The notes under the pieces were generated by a model. It saw nothing but the letters and a program-made list of their open reading frames with translations. It was not told the origin of the DNA and did not search any database. A stretch of 64,000 bases of DNA from Aulosira sp. FACHB-615. Its GTDB lineage: Bacteria; Cyanobacteriota; Cyanobacteriia; Cyanobacteriales; Nostocaceae. Made by a program: the position numbers and the translations under genes. This document shows positions 8,731-17,680 of the stretch, in pieces; position 1 is the stretch's first letter; each line of letters starts with the position of its first letter. The DNA lies in the NCBI RefSeq assembly GCF_014698045.1, contig NZ_JACJSE010000012.1, forward strand, positions 124,001 through 188,000, given 5' to 3'.

Positions 8731-9672
8731 CTAGATAGAAAGAAAAAATTGTCTACGAATTGCAAAATTAGCCAACCTAGCAGGAACTGTAGAACGTTTG
8801 AGAATTGGTAAGCGGAGAAATTTACCTGTTAGTAACCTTCCTATTCCCTTTATTCTGGCTTGTATCCTTACAGAGAAAAAAGTGAAATAATCTACGCCAT
8901 GATTTGTAGCATACATCGGCATAAAAGCAAGCTGATTGTATAGCACATCTGCTCTATGAGTTTTACTTAATCCATGACGAGAATGTTCTAAATTAGGTAA
9001 ACCGCCATGCTCACCATAGTTGCGGAAAGGAATGTAGTTTTTCAACTGGTGACGACGAAGAAAATTATCAAGATAAGTATCCCAAGTAGAATAAGCATTA
9101 GGCTCCAAGCTTTTCATAAGTTCTTCAGCAAAATTAATTAATTTTGCTGCTCCTTGGGGAGTAACAATGTAGGCAACTGTTGATACAGAAAACCCTTCTG
9201 CATAGCCATCAGCAGAAACACTATATACTTGAGAAGCGCAAGTATATAGCCAACACATACCTACATCAGTTTGATTCGGGTTGAAAGGTAGAGGAAGTTT
9301 GCCAAACCCCACAACGGGAACAAAATCGGCCTCAACAATTAAAGTGGGTTGAGTTTCCCTGGCTGCTATTTGCCAAGCTCTTAAATGATTGAGTAAACAG
9401 AGATAACTAGGAGAAAAGTTTTTATATTGTGGTTGGTGCTTCTGTCGGAGGACTTCACACTGTAAACCTTCATTAATCAAAGATGTTTGCAGTAAATTAG
9501 TTTGTTCTTTATACGCAATAATAAAAGCTCTGCCAATAACATCAGCAATTTGTAAGGAAGAAAAAGTTTGTTTTTGTGATTTTCTTGGGGTATATTCAGA
9601 ATTTTGAAGCATTTTCTCAAGTGTTGCTTGAGAATTAGATGATTTTTTATCTTTAAGGGTTAACTCTAACAT
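8731..9672 (-). CDS. Glycosyltransferase family 25-like protein
   Basis: 313 residues with an AGGA ribosome site about 12 nt before the ATG at 9672. The region of about 45-210 follows the GT25 (lipooligosaccharide glycosyltransferase) pattern: an AFIIAY strand near 49, an acidic LIVEADFVPV motif with E114-A-D116 in the place of the usual E-D-D metal motif, a YIVTPQGAAKLI segment near 168, and a WDTYLDNFL acidic segment near 197. The N-terminal 40 residues look disordered. It probably transfers a sugar onto surface polysaccharide. It stands alone, about 1.2 kb from the surface-protein cluster. Family assignment is moderate. Confidence 0.65.
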   Translation of the reverse strand: MLELTLKDKKSSNSQATLEKMLQNSEYTPRKSQKQTFSSLQIADVIGRAFIIAYKEQTNLLQTSLINEGLQCEVLRQKHQPQYKNFSPSYLCLLNHLRAWQIAARETQPTLIVEADFVPVVGFGKLPLPFNPNQTDVGMCWLYTCASQVYSVSADGYAEGFSVSTVAYIVTPQGAAKLINFAEELMKSLEPNAYSTWDTYLDNFLRRHQLKNYIPFRNYGEHGGLPNLEHSRHGLSKTHRADVLYNQLAFMPMYATNHGVDYFTFFSVRIQARIKGIGRLLTGKFLRLPILKRSTVPARLANFAIRRQFFLSI

Positions 9673-10877
9673 GGTAGTATTTCCTGATGAATATAAGAAT
9701 ATGGTTTGATTCCTGAATCTAGTTGTATTGGCAGGGAGTAGGGAGTAGGAAAGAAGCCTGATTTGGGTGTACTGATTTTTTCAGAAATCAAATATGAGTC
9801 CTATAGTAATAATGTTTAACTACTTAAAAAATGAGTCGAATGAATATTTATTTACTTGTTAATACTTACTTTCGCTGTTTATTCCCAAAACAACTAGGGT
9901 GGTTTTACTTAGATATATTTAAGAATCAGTGAATGATATTTAATTTTTAAGTATGATCAGATGCTGAAATATTTACTTCCTCTTGTTCATTTTTTATCAA
10001 ATATTTAAATTTATTTCTGATAAAAAATGGTTTGATTACTAGCTAAAAATTTTGGGACTGTTGTCTGCCTCAGAAAATTTATCAGCCATCAACATTGAGT
10101 AAATAGTCAATTTCTCTATAAACTTATATTTTTCTATACCCGTATAATTACTATTTTGGAAACAAAAATATTTTCGGTTGATTGATTTAGACAGTAAATA
10201 CTAGGAAAAATCTCAAAAATTCATCAAAATTTAGTTAATCAATCTCGTGGTATCTACATTGACAGTTAAAAATTTTGTTGTGTTGATTAGCCAAGAATGA
10301 TTTTCCTGTAAATTAATTGCCATTTAATATCATGGTAGTTATATTTGTTTTAAGTAAGTCGCCGCATCTACCTAACTGTATTCTGAAAGCATTTACCTAA
10401 AAACCCATAACAGTCTTAAGCATCTTATTTTGCTGGAACAGCAGCAGACGTATAACCAAATATTTTCTGAGGGTGATTTTAATTATGGGATTTACTCTCA
10501 TTGATAAATGAACTTGTGGAATGAATACCGCATGATTAAAATCACGGCTATACCATCTAAATTCATCGGCGCGAGTTAAATCAGACTTGACTTAGATAGT
10601 TTTAAACCTTTAGCCTGACAGACTATTTGGAATTACATCTTTACTTCAATGGCAATTTGCAAACTTATCATCAAAACCGAAGAATATAAATTTTATGTAT
10701 TGATTATCAAAAACATCTGGATAGAAAAAATACTGGACAGAAGAGCATAGTATTCAAATCACATATTAATTTTGAGTTTAACAAGGGTGTTTTAAATAAT
10801 CATGATTAGTTATTTTCAATCATAAATTCTCCTCATTTTGATGCTTTTAAGGGAAAAATACATTTTTTAATTTAGCT
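9673..10877. other. Long A+T-rich non-coding region before the surface-protein cluster
   Basis: 1205 bases without a credible gene on either strand. Bases 9735-9812 hold a fragment of the GGAGTAGGG / TTTTTTCAGAAATC repeat family also seen at 23640, 33888 and 35520. The rest is A+T-rich unique sequence. Such a long leader before a four-gene exported-protein cluster may hold complex promoters or an sRNA, but I see no recognisable riboswitch. Confidence 0.5.
9735..9812 (+). repeat. Partial copy of interspersed foldback element
   Basis: Shares the GGGAGTAGGGAGTAG tract, GGTGTACTGATTTTTTCAG and the terminal AAATATGAGTCCTATA with the copies at 23640-23806 and 33888-34016. The left third of the element is missing or replaced. 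Confidence 0.65.
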
Positions 10878-11798
10878 ATGAAGTTGATCAAAGACTCGAA
10901 GCAGAAAAAGATGATTCTGCTTCTGCTTCTACCTGGATTTTTTTCACTGGGAATTACAGCCGTAATTGCTGAAGAAACTACGAATACAGCCGTGTTGGGA
11001 GGCGACAATATTCAGCCTATTACTTCTAATACCGTGTTTTTTACTAGAGGTGCAACTGCATTAGAGATTGTCAAAACTGCCGATCGCATCGCCGTAGAAC
11101 CAGGTGATACTGTGGTTTATCGGTTGGTTATCCGCAACACTGGTAACTCTCCCGCCAGCAACATTACCCTGACTGATACTCTACCCCTCGGCTTGAATTT
11201 CGAGATGCGATCGCTGCAAGTATCTTTAACCAGCAATAACAGCACCACACCTGTCACTGTATCCAGTAGCCGAGATAACCGCACAGTAACTATCAACTAC
11301 GCTGGTACTATCCCTGCACAGGGAACGATGAATGTTGTCTATGCAGTCACAGTCACACCTGATGCTGTTCGCGGAACCGGGAAAAATTTAGCCGTCGCCG
11401 CCGCAGGTAGCATCCGCAGTAACACAGCCAGCCACTTACTTAAGATTCGTCCTGGTATTATCTCCGACTGTGCAACTTTAATTGGACGAGTCTTTATTGA
11501 TAAAAACTTTGACGGCGAACAGCAACCAGGAGAACCAGGGATACCCAACGCCGTAATTTATATGGATGACGGGAACCGCATCCTTACCGATGCTAATGGG
11601 ATGTTTTCTCTCGCTAACGTGATTGCTGGTAATCGGACTGGAACTTTAGACTTAACTAGCCTACCCGGATATAGTCTTGCACCCAACCTCTACAACATCG
11701 AAAAAAATAGCCAATCGCGCCTCGTCCGACTCGCACCCAGAAGCATGGGACGGATGAATTTTGCAGTCACACCAGCATCAGGGGAAGGACGTAATTAA
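10878..11798 (+). CDS. Exported DUF11 and SdrD-B-like domain protein
   Basis: 306 residues. A basic N-terminus and hydrophobic stretch (about 12-30) ending near AVIAEE form a signal peptide. Residues of about 61-175 match the DUF11 (conserved beta-sandwich repeat) pattern, with GDTVVYRLVIRNTG and ITLTDTLP. Residues of about 197-290 match an SdrD-B-like domain with an Asp-rich calcium-type loop (DKNFDGEQQPGE). These domains are typical of extracellular stalk or adhesin proteins. The stop is one base before the next ATG, so it is the first gene of the surface cluster. Exact role unknown. Confidence 0.8.
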   Translation: MKLIKDSKQKKMILLLLLPGFFSLGITAVIAEETTNTAVLGGDNIQPITSNTVFFTRGATALEIVKTADRIAVEPGDTVVYRLVIRNTGNSPASNITLTDTLPLGLNFEMRSLQVSLTSNNSTTPVTVSSSRDNRTVTINYAGTIPAQGTMNVVYAVTVTPDAVRGTGKNLAVAAAGSIRSNTASHLLKIRPGIISDCATLIGRVFIDKNFDGEQQPGEPGIPNAVIYMDDGNRILTDANGMFSLANVIAGNRTGTLDLTSLPGYSLAPNLYNIEKNSQSRLVRLAPRSMGRMNFAVTPASGEGRN

Positions 11799-11799
11799 G

Positions 11800-14700
11800 A
11801 TGACGCAGATTAGTGCTAGAAAACGTGACTTAACATTATTAAGCATTTGTAGTGCCTTTCCTATCCTCCCAGTTGCGGCGGCGACTGCACAAACACCACC
11901 ACAAACACAACAAAAAGTTGAATCTCCTAATGTTCCAGAGTTAATTGCACCTGTAGAAGATGATATCGAAGCTGTTTTCTCGCCACCAAGACCAAGCCAA
12001 CCGGATAAGTTAGTCACTTCAGATCAAATAGACTCTTTCACATCTGGAGAAAACACAGAAGTCAATCAGGCGAAGATTTCCTCAGATCATATAGATGCGT
12101 TGGCTGCTGGAGAGAAAGCCGAAACCAAGCAGACACCAGAAACAGCCGCAACTTCTATTGATTCAGAAATTCGGATTATCACACCAGTTGCAGGCGTAAC
12201 GACTGCTAAAACGACTAACTTGGGAGTTCAATATCACCCTGATAACCAAGTCACGGTGACATTGAATGGAAAACCCATAGATGCGGCTATTTCCCAATAC
12301 TTGCATAAAGACGAAGCACAACAGTTAAACACCTTAATTTGGTATAACGTGCCATTAAATAAAGGTGAAAATACTATTACGGCTCAAGGTGCTGATGGTA
12401 AATCAATCAGTGTGAAAGTCACGGTTGAAGAGGTACAGAAAAAAATTGCGATCGCACCCAGCCAAGAACCGAGAATCCCCGCCGATGGACGTTCTCTCAT
12501 CACCTTAGAAGGTAAAATTACCGACGAAAAAGGCGAAATCATCACCGAAGATACTCCTGTCACCTTAACAGCTAGTGCAGGTCAATTTGTCGGTGCAGAT
12601 CAAGATAAAGATGCGCCAGGGTTTCAGGTACTCGCGCGTAAAGGTGAGTTTACAGCCACACTCCAAGCAGGTTTAATTGCCCAAAACGTGAAAATTCGGG
12701 CGGCTATTAATCAAGATGCAGAGATTGAAGCTTATACCAATGTAGAATTTATTACCAACTTGCGTCCTTCCTTAGCCACGGGTAGCATTAACGTGAGGAT
12801 TGGCGCAGGTGGTACGGATTACCGAGGTAGTTTCCGCGACTATCTCAACCCTGATAAAATCGGTCGCACAAGTGTAGATGTAGATGCAGCAGTCTTCGCC
12901 ACAGGTAAAGTTGGAGATTGGTTATTTACAGGCGCATTTAATAGCAAACGTCCCCTAAATCAAGACTGTAACGGAGATAACCGCCTGTTTGGTGGTATTC
13001 AATCTTGTGAAAAAGACTATCCCGTATATGGTGATAGTTCTAGCTTTACTAACACTGCACCTTCTACAGATAGTGTGTATGCTCGCATTGAACGCACGCC
13101 AGATATCCGAGGTGCAGAATCAGACTATTTTATGTGGGGTGACTACAGCACTGAAGAGTTTGCCAGATCATCCCAGTTATATACAGCTACCACCAGACAA
13201 CTGCACGGCTTCAAAGGTAATTACAACTTTGGCAACCTGCAACTAACAGCCTTGTACGCCAACAATATTCAAGGCTTCCAACGCGATGCAATTACCCCCA
13301 ACGGAACCAGTGGTTACTACTTCCTCTCTCGCCGCTTAGTTATTCCTGGTAGTGAAAACGTCTTTATCGAAGCGGAAGAAATCAACCGTCCCGGTACAGC
13401 GTTGGAACGTAAAGCTTTATCTCGTGGCTCTGACTATGAAATAGATTACGATCGCGGTACATTATTATTCCGTCGTCCCATTGTCGCCACAGAATTAAAT
13501 CCCTTTGGTAAAACTTTAGTACGCCGCATCGTTGTTACCTATCAAAACGACGCGGGAGAAGACAGCAAACTTTACGCCGGACGACTGCAATATAACCTGA
13601 GAAATTCCGACACCGTAAATAGTCCCAACGGACATCCATTTATCGGTGCCAGTTACCTCAGAGAAGACCAAGGACAGCAAGATTTTGAACTATACGGATT
13701 TGATTTCTTTGCACCTTTAGGCAATTCTGGGCAAATTATCGGTGAATATGCACACTCTCGCCATAATACCCTCGCCTTTGGTAACGTCAGTGGTTCTGCG
13801 TACCGTTTAGAAGCCAGTGCGAATCTTGGCAAAAACTTCCAAGGACAAGCTTACTATCGTTCTGTCACCGAGAACTTTGCCAATAACGCCACTTGGAGTT
13901 TCACACCAGGACAAACTCGCTACGGTGCAGCCTTAACTGGAAAACTGGGACAAACCACCAGCTTTAGTTTAGGGTACGATCGCGAAGACAATTTTGGTAT
14001 CGCCCCAGCCGAACGTACCCAATTAATTGACTTATTCAACCCCCAACCTCAAGCCGCACCAGGAAGCAAAATTAATAATTCCCTCACCACTATTCGCGCA
14101 GGTATTCAACAAAAAATCGGTCAATCAGATTTAAGTCTGGAATACGTCAACCGTTCCCGCGAAGACCGCATTACTAACCAATTCAACGGAAACGCCAGCC
14201 AGTTAGTCTCTCGTCTTGACGTTCCCTTATCCGAATCACTCACATTTCACGCGCAAAACGAACTCAACTTAGGTAAAAGCGACCCACTCTATCCCAACCG
14301 CACCACATTCGGCTTAGATTGGGCATTGTATCCTGGCGTAAGTATGCGACTAGCACACCAATTTTATGAAGGTGGGTTATTACAAGGCAATAGCATCACC
14401 AGTCTAGATACAATTGTCGAACACAAATTTTCTCCAGATACCACCGTCAGAGGTCGTTACTCAATTTTAGGCGGTGCGGATGGAATGACTGACCAAGGTT
14501 CCGTATCCCTCAATCACGGTATCCGCCTCGCACCAGGATTAAAGTTAAGCCTCGGTTACGAACACATCTTCAAAGATATTTTTGGGGATTCCACCACAGG
14601 TATCAGATTTGCTCAACCTTACGCAGTCGGACAAACTGCTTCCTCATTAGGTTTGTTTGCAGGTGATGTTTACAGCATCGGCTTAGATTACACCGATAAC

Positions 14701-15480
14701 CCCAACTTCCAAGCCAACGCCAGATTAGAACATCGTAGCGGCAGCGAAGGCAATCATACAGTAATTTCCGCCGCCGCATCCGGTAAACTGTCCCCAGCTT
14801 TAACTGCGGCGGTACGCTATCAACAAGCAGGCGGCGCAAACCAACTCTTGCAAGGACTAGGAGACACCGCAAATCTGCGCGTCGGTTTAGCTTACCGTGA
14901 CCCCAACGACGATAAATTCAACGCTTTATTAGGGTATGAATATCGCCAAAACCCCGCCACCACACCAGATACCTTATTAGCTGGTAGCGGTAACGGTTCC
15001 ATAGATCATATTTTCTCAGCCGAAGCGATTTATGCACCCAACTGGCAATGGGAATTGTATGGTAAATACGCCTTCCGCAGCAGTTCTACCTCCCTATCCG
15101 AAGATTTTACCAACCATAGCAGCGTTCACCTAGCACAGTTACGCACAACTTACCAACTAGGCTACCGCACAGATTTAGCCGTCGAAGGACGTTGGCTAGG
15201 TCAACCAGAACAAGGCTTCAACGAATTTGGTTTAGCTATCGAAGGTGGGTATCATTTAACACCAGATTTAAGAATTGGTGTAGGTTACGCCTTCGGGAGC
15301 GCAGATGACCGAGATTTTAGCGGTTATCGCTCCGCAGGCGGCCCCTATTTAAACATTAGCTTTAAACTCAACGAGCTTTTTGGTGGTTTCGGTAGGCAAA
15401 AAGTAGTACCACCACAACAGCAAGAGTCAGTAATTCAACCAGTAGCCTTAGAGAGCAATGATACCAAAAAATCCCCTTAA
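11800..15480 (+). CDS. Large exported protein: Ig-like domain plus outer-membrane beta-barrel
   Basis: 1226 residues from the ATG at 11800, one base after the preceding stop, with GGGGAAGGA about 10 nt upstream. A longer TTG-start frame from 11761 lies inside the upstream gene and is disfavoured. The signal peptide ends near ATAQTPP. Residues 30-140 are low complexity with two related DQIDSFTSGE / DHIDALAAGE segments. Residues of about 145-320 look like Ig-like/Big-1 beta-sandwiches (ADGRSLITLEGKITDEKG). From about 370 to the C-terminus there are alternating aromatic/polar strands, a SDYEIDYDRGTLLFRRPI motif and a final aromatic-ended strand, as in outer-membrane barrels. I infer an outer-membrane anchor or transporter for neighbouring DUF11 proteins. 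The gene overlaps the next by 23 bp. Confidence 0.75.
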   Translation: MTQISARKRDLTLLSICSAFPILPVAAATAQTPPQTQQKVESPNVPELIAPVEDDIEAVFSPPRPSQPDKLVTSDQIDSFTSGENTEVNQAKISSDHIDALAAGEKAETKQTPETAATSIDSEIRIITPVAGVTTAKTTNLGVQYHPDNQVTVTLNGKPIDAAISQYLHKDEAQQLNTLIWYNVPLNKGENTITAQGADGKSISVKVTVEEVQKKIAIAPSQEPRIPADGRSLITLEGKITDEKGEIITEDTPVTLTASAGQFVGADQDKDAPGFQVLARKGEFTATLQAGLIAQNVKIRAAINQDAEIEAYTNVEFITNLRPSLATGSINVRIGAGGTDYRGSFRDYLNPDKIGRTSVDVDAAVFATGKVGDWLFTGAFNSKRPLNQDCNGDNRLFGGIQSCEKDYPVYGDSSSFTNTAPSTDSVYARIERTPDIRGAESDYFMWGDYSTEEFARSSQLYTATTRQLHGFKGNYNFGNLQLTALYANNIQGFQRDAITPNGTSGYYFLSRRLVIPGSENVFIEAEEINRPGTALERKALSRGSDYEIDYDRGTLLFRRPIVATELNPFGKTLVRRIVVTYQNDAGEDSKLYAGRLQYNLRNSDTVNSPNGHPFIGASYLREDQGQQDFELYGFDFFAPLGNSGQIIGEYAHSRHNTLAFGNVSGSAYRLEASANLGKNFQGQAYYRSVTENFANNATWSFTPGQTRYGAALTGKLGQTTSFSLGYDREDNFGIAPAERTQLIDLFNPQPQAAPGSKINNSLTTIRAGIQQKIGQSDLSLEYVNRSREDRITNQFNGNASQLVSRLDVPLSESLTFHAQNELNLGKSDPLYPNRTTFGLDWALYPGVSMRLAHQFYEGGLLQGNSITSLDTIVEHKFSPDTTVRGRYSILGGADGMTDQGSVSLNHGIRLAPGLKLSLGYEHIFKDIFGDSTTGIRFAQPYAVGQTASSLGLFAGDVYSIGLDYTDNPNFQANARLEHRSGSEGNHTVISAAASGKLSPALTAAVRYQQAGGANQLLQGLGDTANLRVGLAYRDPNDDKFNALLGYEYRQNPATTPDTLLAGSGNGSIDHIFSAEAIYAPNWQWELYGKYAFRSSSTSLSEDFTNHSSVHLAQLRTTYQLGYRTDLAVEGRWLGQPEQGFNEFGLAIEGGYHLTPDLRIGVGYAFGSADDRDFSGYRSAGGPYLNISFKLNELFGGFGRQKVVPPQQQESVIQPVALESNDTKKSP

Positions 15481-17611
15481 TTCCCTAAAACCCTCTCTTC
15501 TTCCTCTTCCTTCGTGTCCTTTGCGCCCTTTGCGGTTCGTTTCTATCTTACTTGTAATCATCCCCCAAATTGCGATCGCTCAATCATCCCCCACAGCCTT
15601 ACGAATCATAGTCAACAGTAACCAAGACGGACAAATACAACCAGACGACAAACTCACCTTACGCGAAGCCATTGCCTTAGTAAACGGTAATCTCCCCGTA
15701 GAAAAACTGAGTAACCAAGAAAAATCACAAGTACAACCCAGCAACGACAACCCGCGAATTGAATTTAACTTACCGCCAAATCAAACCACCATCCAACTAC
15801 AACAGGAATTACCACCCCTAGCCACACCAAAATTAATCATAGACGGTACTAGCCAACCCGGTTACGATGCTTCCCGTTCTGCAACTGCGGAAATTGCCAT
15901 CCCTCAACCAATAGTCACCATCACCCCCGCCACCAACCAAGAGATATTGCGTGGTTTTACAGTCGTCGCCGATAATGTGCAGATTCGCGGTTTAAGTATC
16001 TACGGTTTCCGTTCTCTGAACCAAGGCGCAACCTTAACCACACCACCAGCCGACATTTTTATTTCCCATCGCTTACCGCCTCCCAATACCAAACAGCAAC
16101 AACCACCAAACAGTAACTTTCCCTTTGGAGACAAAGACATTCCCCCCAAAGGTGTGGTAATTGAAAACAACTGGTTAGGTATTACCCCAGATGAAAAAAT
16201 GCCAGAGAAAACCTCAGCCTTTGGTATCTACGTTTTTAACAGCACCGGGACAACAATTCGCCGCAACCGTATTTCTTACCATGAAGGTAGTGCAATTATT
16301 ACATCTGTGCGGGCTGAAAACACCTTAATGACAGAAAACATCATTGTTGGTAACGGTATAGCCGGAATGCCTGATGCTGTGAGGTTAGAAGGTGTAATTG
16401 CCAATTCCCAACTCCAAGGAAATTTAATTTGCGGTAACGATGGGGCTGGTGTTTATTTATTCAAGCCCACAGGTAACGTCAAAATTTATGATAACCGCAT
16501 CACCTTTAACGGTAGACGTTTGCGCCGCGCCGCAGTTTACTTAATGGGGAACGAAAATCAAGTCAGCGATAACGAAATTCGCCACCAAACCGGGCCGGGA
16601 GTAGCAGTGACAGCATTTGGTACTTATGGTAGTGGTTTTGGGAGCGCGATCGCTAACATTATCCAAAATAATCAATTTAGCGACTTAGAAGGTTTAAGTA
16701 TAGACCTCAACACCCAACAACAACTAAATATCAGCGACTTTCAACGAGGAGACGGCCCCAACCCCAAACGTAACAGTCCCAACCGCAGACTCGAAACAGC
16801 CAATGGCGCGATAAACGCACCAGAGTTTGCCAGTTCCCAGTTATTGCTAGTGAACGGTCAAGCCTTAATTAGCGGTCAAGCCGACCCTAACACTCAAGTG
16901 CAGATATATCGAGTTCAGGGAGAAGAGAAATATGGCCCCTTGAGTGAACCACTCACAACCTTGACTACTGATGAAAAAGGTAACTTTAGCGTTAGTTTAA
17001 CAGGTTTGCGGTCTGGGGAGAGAATAAGTGCGATCGCTACCCATCTCAAATACGGTACATCCGAACCAGCCTATAACGCAGTCATCACAGACCCCTCTAC
17101 AAAAAATAACTCACCTTCTCCCGTAAAAAATTCCCCACCGCCCAAATGTGTCAGCGCACCCCCACAACCTGAACCAACCCCACAACCCGAACCAAAACCA
17201 GAACCCATCCGGCTGAAAGTCCCACGTATCATTCACTTTGCCTTAGACAAAGACTTCATCAGCCAAGAAAGCAGCACAGTTCTTAACCAAGTTGCCCAAG
17301 TCTTACAACAATATCCCTTCATTGTCATTGAAATTGAAGGTCATACCGATATCCGCGCCAGTGATGCCTACAACTTAGACCTAGGCAAACGCCGCGCCAT
17401 ATCCGCCAGAAATTACCTACTAAAACAAGGCATTGCCGCCGAAAGAATGACCATTCGCTCAAGAGGCGAAAAACAACGCAGAACCTCCGGTAACACCGTC
17501 ATCGATACAGCCAGAGATAGAAGAGTAGAAATAATTTTCAAAGATACCAGAGGGCTAGAAATCATCCTTGAAGAACAAGAGAAAGACTTACAAATAGAAC
17601 CAACTTCTTAA
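15458..17611 (+). CDS. Exported beta-helix protein with C-terminal OmpA-like peptidoglycan-binding domain
   Basis: 717 residues. The start ATG lies 23 bp inside the preceding gene, so translation is probably coupled. The N-terminal signal peptide (to about AIAQSS) is partly encoded by a dispersed cyanobacterial repeat. A CSLREA-like segment (DDKLTLREAIALVNGN) near residue 60 opens a right-handed parallel beta-helix region (about 60-430) with many short N-x-I repeats. A small beta domain (about 450-540), a Pro/Glu-rich linker (about 548-585) and an OmpA domain (about 588-705, with EIEGHTD and a GxRRA helix) follow. The OmpA domain should bind peptidoglycan, placing the helix in the periplasm or at the surface. 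Confidence 0.85.
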   Translation: MIPKNPLNSLKPSLLPLPSCPLRPLRFVSILLVIIPQIAIAQSSPTALRIIVNSNQDGQIQPDDKLTLREAIALVNGNLPVEKLSNQEKSQVQPSNDNPRIEFNLPPNQTTIQLQQELPPLATPKLIIDGTSQPGYDASRSATAEIAIPQPIVTITPATNQEILRGFTVVADNVQIRGLSIYGFRSLNQGATLTTPPADIFISHRLPPPNTKQQQPPNSNFPFGDKDIPPKGVVIENNWLGITPDEKMPEKTSAFGIYVFNSTGTTIRRNRISYHEGSAIITSVRAENTLMTENIIVGNGIAGMPDAVRLEGVIANSQLQGNLICGNDGAGVYLFKPTGNVKIYDNRITFNGRRLRRAAVYLMGNENQVSDNEIRHQTGPGVAVTAFGTYGSGFGSAIANIIQNNQFSDLEGLSIDLNTQQQLNISDFQRGDGPNPKRNSPNRRLETANGAINAPEFASSQLLLVNGQALISGQADPNTQVQIYRVQGEEKYGPLSEPLTTLTTDEKGNFSVSLTGLRSGERISAIATHLKYGTSEPAYNAVITDPSTKNNSPSPVKNSPPPKCVSAPPQPEPTPQPEPKPEPIRLKVPRIIHFALDKDFISQESSTVLNQVAQVLQQYPFIVIEIEGHTDIRASDAYNLDLGKRRAISARNYLLKQGIAAERMTIRSRGEKQRRTSGNTVIDTARDRRVEIIFKDTRGLEIILEEQEKDLQIEPTS

Positions 17612-17680
17612 CTAATTCAAAACTTACGCAAAAACCCTCTTAAACTCTTATACCTTTGTGTCCTTTGCGGTTTATTCAAA

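Noticed and set aside
8587..8811. 74-codon ORF
   Set aside because: Begins inside a palindromic repeat and overlaps the 3' end of the glycosyltransferase-like gene in antisense.
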